Source of the DNA: an uncultured Streptococcus sp.
Lineage (GTDB): Bacteria > Bacillota > Bacilli > Lactobacillales > Streptococcaceae
Length of the DNA stretch: 54,567 bases
Direction: 5' to 3'
NCBI GenBank assembly: GCA_934215455.1
Contig: CAKPZX010000005.1
Span: 1-54,567, forward strand
How positions within the stretch are numbered: position 1 is the first letter of the stretch; every line of letters starts with the position of its first letter. The notes beneath the pieces were generated by a model. That model searched no databases, had not been told where the DNA came from, and saw nothing but the letters and a program-made list of their open reading frames with translations. Below, in pieces: positions 54,536-54,567 of this stretch. A program made the position numbers and the translations under genes.

Positions 54536-54567
54536 ATAAACTATTCGTTTGATTGATCCCTTTAGTC

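Overview
The window looks like chromosome of a viridans-group Streptococcus, probably the mitis/sanguinis/parasanguinis side of the genus. The basis is the protein sequences (PlsY, MutX, PyrK/PyrDb, CpsY, MnmE, type B L31), PyrR-type attenuators, strong Shine-Dalgarno sequences, and streptococcus-type secretion-toxin and immunity genes. The species is not certain. Most genes lie on the minus strand; plsY (partial), cpsY, mnmE, nrnA, a small membrane protein gene and rpmE are on plus.

Layout. 1-288: end of plsY. 371-4178: four overlapping genes (SDR, GT2/GT21-like glycosyltransferase, alpha/beta-hydrolase-like protein, GT1 glycosyltransferase) that look like an uncharacterised glycolipid pathway. 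4302-5378: a possible gene remnant and two tandem paralogues of unknown function. 5476-6261: divergent YrdC/Sua5-type protein. 6360-11490: leucine operon leuA-leuB-(DUF1294)-leuC-leuD, with a strong promoter, a 17-residue leader peptide containing three consecutive Leu codons, and a terminator/antiterminator pair. 11918-17416: ypmS-like, SGNH hydrolase, pyrC, mutX, ung and a GT-C membrane glycosyltransferase. 17496-20432: five membrane-associated proteins of unknown role. 20575-24135: two pyrimidine units (pyrF-pyrE and pyrK-pyrDb), each behind its own promoter and PyrR-type attenuator. 24151-26737: a membrane protein and the LysR regulator cpsY.

26776-34645 is a nucleoside/pentose block read on the minus strand: rpiA, deoB, DUF1697, punA, a CLC transporter, a glutamine-amidotransferase-like gene, deoD, a HEPN-motif protein and a Sir2 deacylase. 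A structured RNA leader precedes deoD. mnmE follows on plus, then a PrsW-like protease and two lipoproteins. 38996-42648 is an array of small accessory genes that look like orphan immunity genes (PoNi-like, Imm74-like, two related unknowns, an ADP-ribosylglycohydrolase). 43013-45588 is housekeeping: tRNA-Arg, rplS, a second CLC transporter, chorismate mutase, flavodoxin.

45705-51089 is a type VIIb secretion effector locus: two small targeting-type helical proteins, a 654-residue LXG toxin resembling the TelC lipid II phosphatase class, and four tandem TipC-like immunity paralogues. No secretion apparatus genes are present, so the apparatus must be elsewhere. The window ends with nrnA, a small membrane protein, rpmE and an acetoin/diacetyl reductase.

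A roughly 175-bp repeat with imperfect terminal inverted repeats and three internal hairpins occurs four times (11674, 33801, 42823 inverted, 54361). One copy supplies the last base of the rpiA stop codon. Three genes (4178, 17416, 25829) show an extended -10 box exactly 6 nt before the start codon and no Shine-Dalgarno, predicting leaderless mRNAs.
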